Source: Lumbricus terrestris
Lineage: Eukaryota; Annelida; Clitellata; Crassiclitellata; Lumbricidae
Assembly (NCBI GenBank): GCA_949752735.1
Contig: OX457041.1
Location: 21,498,117-21,562,116, forward strand
DNA length: 64,000 nt
Direction: 5' to 3'
Shown one piece after another: positions 61,080 through 64,000 of the stretch; the first letter of the stretch is position 1, and the number at the start of each line of letters is the position of its first letter. The position numbers were made by a program, and so were the translations under genes. A model generated the notes under the pieces. It was given only the letters and a program-made list of their open reading frames with translations, was not told the origin of the DNA and did no database searches.

Positions 61080-61990
61080 TTCAGTATTTTTATGTCCTTT
61101 CTTTAATGATCTTTGCCTTTGATCCAAAGAACACCACGCTCCATAATCCATATCAATGCTTTGCCATCCGTTTCTTCTGATTCCTGTAAGTTTTTTCTTC
61201 TCAGTTTATCGTAGGCTAATTCTTATATTTAAATTTACAAGTTTCTCTTCCTACTTTCAGGTCTAATAGAATGAGACATCCGATTTTTCGTAGACTCCAA
61301 TAATGTCCTATAGTCAACCGCTCTTTAGAGCGTCATGATCTTCTTGTAAACCAAGATCTCATGCAGAATGATTGGCTTAGAAAGAACCCTGATAAAGTAC
61401 ACTCAATAAAGAGAGGCAAAGGAAGTCCATGGGTAGGGCACGGACTGCGGGCGGACTCACTGCTTAAAACGGTCATCGAAGGAGGGGAAGCGAACAAAAG
61501 AAGGACCACGACAGATGATGCTGGATTAGATTATAACAATTAGGCCTAAATATGGAAAGCTCGAAGAAGAGACCCAACATCGAGATGAATTGCGACGTCG
61601 GACATTTCTGTTTATAGTCTAAGAGGCAGAAAACTAAAGAAGCTGATAAGCTATTAGTTTAAGAAATTAAGAGTTAACCATCATAATTTCTTCTAACATT
61701 ATTTTTCTTATTTCAAGAGGCAAGTGAAAATGATTGACCTTCGCATAGACTTTCTTAATGACATCACTGTTGAAAGGCCATTCTTCTCAAAGAAAAAAAT
61801 GTAGCAATAAATTAATAGTAATGATAAGTGCCTGCGATTTCAACGAATTCATTGGCAGTACTGTTAGTTCAGGCTAACAAATCCGATGTGTGGGAGAAGT
61901 TTGCAAAATTTCATCGACTATGACTTCGTAGGCCTATTTATTAATATTGCAGTATTCCAGATCCTCAAAATTGCGTGTCCGTGTGCTGCA
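61080..61990 (+). mobile_element. LINE relic with inverted 5' segment (right copy)
   Basis: 61085-61345 is inverted: read on the minus strand it aligns with the LYGSEIWTI segment of 4380-4640. 61361-61620 then reads forward: WVGHGLRADSLLKTVIEGGE, NKRRTT, LDYNN, stop, KYGKLEEETQHRDELRRRTF, the end of a LINE ORF2. 61620-61990 is the 3' UTR matching 3030-3420. Same head-to-head junction as the left copy. Confidence 0.75.
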
Positions 61991-62309
61991 GCACCCTTAG
62001 CGCCTACCTTAATGCGCGCCTGACCCCGATCTCCTATTCTAACTCCTCAGTTAGGTAAAGAAATAGCCTATGTTGCGGTCAGATCTTGGCTTCCATTTCT
62101 TTCATGAAAAGCAAAAGAGTTAATTTACCTAACTAATCGTATCGTAATCGTAATCTCCTAATTTCTAAAGCGCCACTCGAAAGCCAAGCGCGGGGCACCG
62201 GCTTATTCACGAGCGCTGCGTTGAGTCAAAGGGGTTGTCCGTAAGAGTAGTCCATGGTGGTCCGGGTCGAGTAACGTGTGCTTTGAAGCAAATCATGTTA
62301 GTTACTTAT
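61991..62309. other. Non-coding with a dispersed repeat fragment
   Basis: 62172-62219 matches 7399-7446 (CACTCGAAAGCCAAGC...TTATTCACGAGCGC). Nothing else supported. Confidence 0.5.
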
Positions 62310-62502
62310 CTATAATGATATATTACTTTACAGCACGGGTTCGATCCCCGTCCGAGGCTGTAACTGTGTAGGACCTTGAGACACAAGTCCTTCACTCGCA
62401 ATAGAATTGCAGTTGCGCCGTCGAAGTGTGCATGCACTTCTGAAAGAAAGTCAATATAAAATTTCAGTTGCATTGTATTGTATTGTATTGTATTGTATTG
62501 TA
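62310..62502 (+). mobile_element. tRNA-derived SINE, divergent
   Basis: B box GGGTTCGATCCCCGTCC at about 62338. The body CAAGTCCTTCACTCGCAAT is shared with SINE-A, but the tail differs and ends in (GTATT)n. The A box is not clear. Confidence 0.6.
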
Positions 62503-62769
62503 CATGCTAATTAAAGTAGGCTGAATGCGAAAGAAGGCGAGCAAAAATAAGAAAATGATTCAAAAACAAGAGAGACGCCCAAAATAAAAGAAGGTTAGCA
62601 AATTAAGGAATCAAACAAGCCATGAGTCCATTGCCCTATTAGAATTTTGCGTAATGGGTTTTTAAGAATAAATATAGGTTATGCGGTTTACTAATATAAA
62701 GAGGCAGGTTTAGATACATGGAGCAAGAAGGTCTTATCCATTAGACACAGTAGGTCCTGGCAGCAAGGG

Positions 62770-62869
<100 letters not shown>

Positions 62870-63449
62870 ATATATGGGCTGAAAACCCGTGTAGGAGTCC
62901 AAATACACATTTCATCACCATTTTCTATAGTCCCCGATCCTGTGCAGATAAGGGTAAGTGCATTTCATTGGAAATAGACGCGAGTTGGTTCGAGCAAATC
63001 CTGTATACGATGATCATGATCCATCTTTGGGTCTAGTAGAGCGACAAGTTGCATGCAGCTCAGCTAAATGCAAGCAAGAACTCGGCAATAGTTAATCAGC
63101 GCATAAATCCGCCATTCAGCGTAGTCTGCCAAGCCCCAATTTCCAGGAGGTTCTATAGATTATGCAAACCAGTTCGTGTTCTACCTCTGTCCTCTGGTCA
63201 TTGCCCGTTGACACGTGTCACACGAGCGACTACTTCCGTAAACACTACAGAGATCTCACCTTGAATTTGCTCCTTATATATCTGATCAAGTGATCATAAA
63301 GGTTCTGCGAATTCCCTGCAGGTGGCCAGATACAGTGTCAGTCTTGCATTCATTATAGATTCACGACCAATTCATTCAACTCTTTCCCCGAAAACCTTTA
63401 GCTAAACACAGCGTCTGTTATAATTGTGGCGCTTGGTCGCATATTATAA
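62870..63449. other. Non-coding sequence left of the LINE fragment
   Basis: Nothing recognised. The end of this interval could be LINE sequence upstream of the open frame, decayed beyond recognition. Confidence 0.4.
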
Positions 63450-64000
63450 CTGAATTTGTGTGATCATGTTGTATACTTCTTCACTAACTCTCTTAATTCT
63501 GTTATTGACTCTGCTATAATAACTTCAGAAATATCTGATCACCTGCCTATAATAACCTGGACTAACAATGTTTCTCATACAATGCATAACATAGGTAAGA
63601 CTGAAATGAAGAGAAATTTCACTGATGAAACCTCTGCTACTTTTAGAAATAACTTATCTAACATTGATTGGAATCCAGTTTTGCATTTGTGTAATGAAAA
63701 TGAACCGGACATGGCATATAATCTGTTTTTGAAAATGGTCAGGATAAGCTATGATGAAGCCTTTCCTCTTAAGCCCATTAAAATCTCAAAAAGCAATACC
63801 TTTCACCAACCATGGATGACACGAGGCCTATTAAAATCTACCCAAAAAAAGGAAGCACTATACATTAAATATATAAAAAAGCCTACCATTGAAAATAAAA
63901 ACAAATTTACTACTTACCGTAACAAATATAAATTAATTCGTACAAATATAGAACGTTCTTACTATTCAAGTGAATTCATGAAACATAGTAAGGACATTAA
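63450..64000 (+). CDS. LINE ORF2 fragment (endonuclease-RT linker), open at right edge
   Basis: Open from the stop codon at 63447-63449 to the window end, about 183 codons with no stop. It starts with ITSEISDHLPIITW, the SDHxP block that ends an apurinic-type endonuclease domain. The linker to the reverse transcriptase follows: NNLSNIDWNPVL, AYNLFLKMVRISYDEAFPLK, QPWMTRGLLKSTQKKEALY, TTYRNKYKLIRTNIERSYYS. This order is typical of CR1/Jockey-group LINEs. There is no start codon, so it is 5'-truncated or a fragment; the reverse transcriptase itself would lie to the right. Because it is uninterrupted, it looks younger than the other LINE pieces in the window. Confidence 0.85.
   Translation, partial: MNLCDHVVYFFTNSLNSVIDSAIITSEISDHLPIITWTNNVSHTMHNIGKTEMKRNFTDETSATFRNNLSNIDWNPVLHLCNENEPDMAYNLFLKMVRISYDEAFPLKPIKISKSNTFHQPWMTRGLLKSTQKKEALYIKYIKKPTIENKNKFTTYRNKYKLIRTNIERSYYSSEFMKHSKDI

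Overview
The window is animal nuclear DNA. It has genes split by GT-AG introns, long stretches of AT-rich non-coding sequence, very long tri- and tetranucleotide microsatellites, tRNA-derived SINEs, degraded LINEs and many short non-autonomous DNA transposons. Nothing is organised like a bacterium, phage or plasmid. The octamer TAGGCCTA is scattered through the non-coding DNA far above chance. A marine invertebrate is my guess; I cannot name a species from sequence alone.

Layout. 1-3.1 kb: remains of what looks like an LTR retroelement with a short Gag-like frame. 3.0-7.1 kb: an inverted-structure LINE relic interrupted by a 700-bp compound microsatellite, an hAT-like MITE, two adjacent DNA palindromes, and a 460-bp purine tract. 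7.5-9.4 kb (minus): one uninterrupted gene for an ankyrin-repeat TRP-type cation channel. 9.4-17.8 kb: repeats only, including an 840-bp hAT element with a perfect 8-bp target duplication and a 993-bp element flanked by TA. 17.9-36.4 kb (minus): a complete 10-exon gene for a protein kinase A-type catalytic subunit, 364 aa. 36.4-47.5 kb: intergenic, dominated by nested mobile elements. 47.5-57.6 kb (minus): a second complete 10-exon copy of the kinase gene, 363 aa, with duplicated 5' and 3' flanks. 57.6-64 kb: repeats, the second copy of the inverted LINE relic, and an open LINE ORF2 fragment running off the right edge.

The three host genes are the TRP-like channel and the two tandem kinases. 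The kinase copies share every exon boundary and about 91% of residues over exons 3-9 (my hand count: 24 differences in 274). The second copy has lost the arginine of the catalytic-loop YRD motif (it reads YGD) and the C-tail serine that aligns with PKA Ser338, and it alone carries a perfect CRE (TGACGTCA) 144 bp upstream of its start codon. This suggests one conventional and one altered paralogue, the latter possibly cAMP-inducible.

The mobile-element content shows two separate SINE/LINE pairs that share 3' tails, several hAT-type MITE families supported by 8-bp target duplications, and a MITE with a CCGG duplication nested inside a SINE. I found no CRISPR array, rRNA gene, functional tRNA gene or operon.
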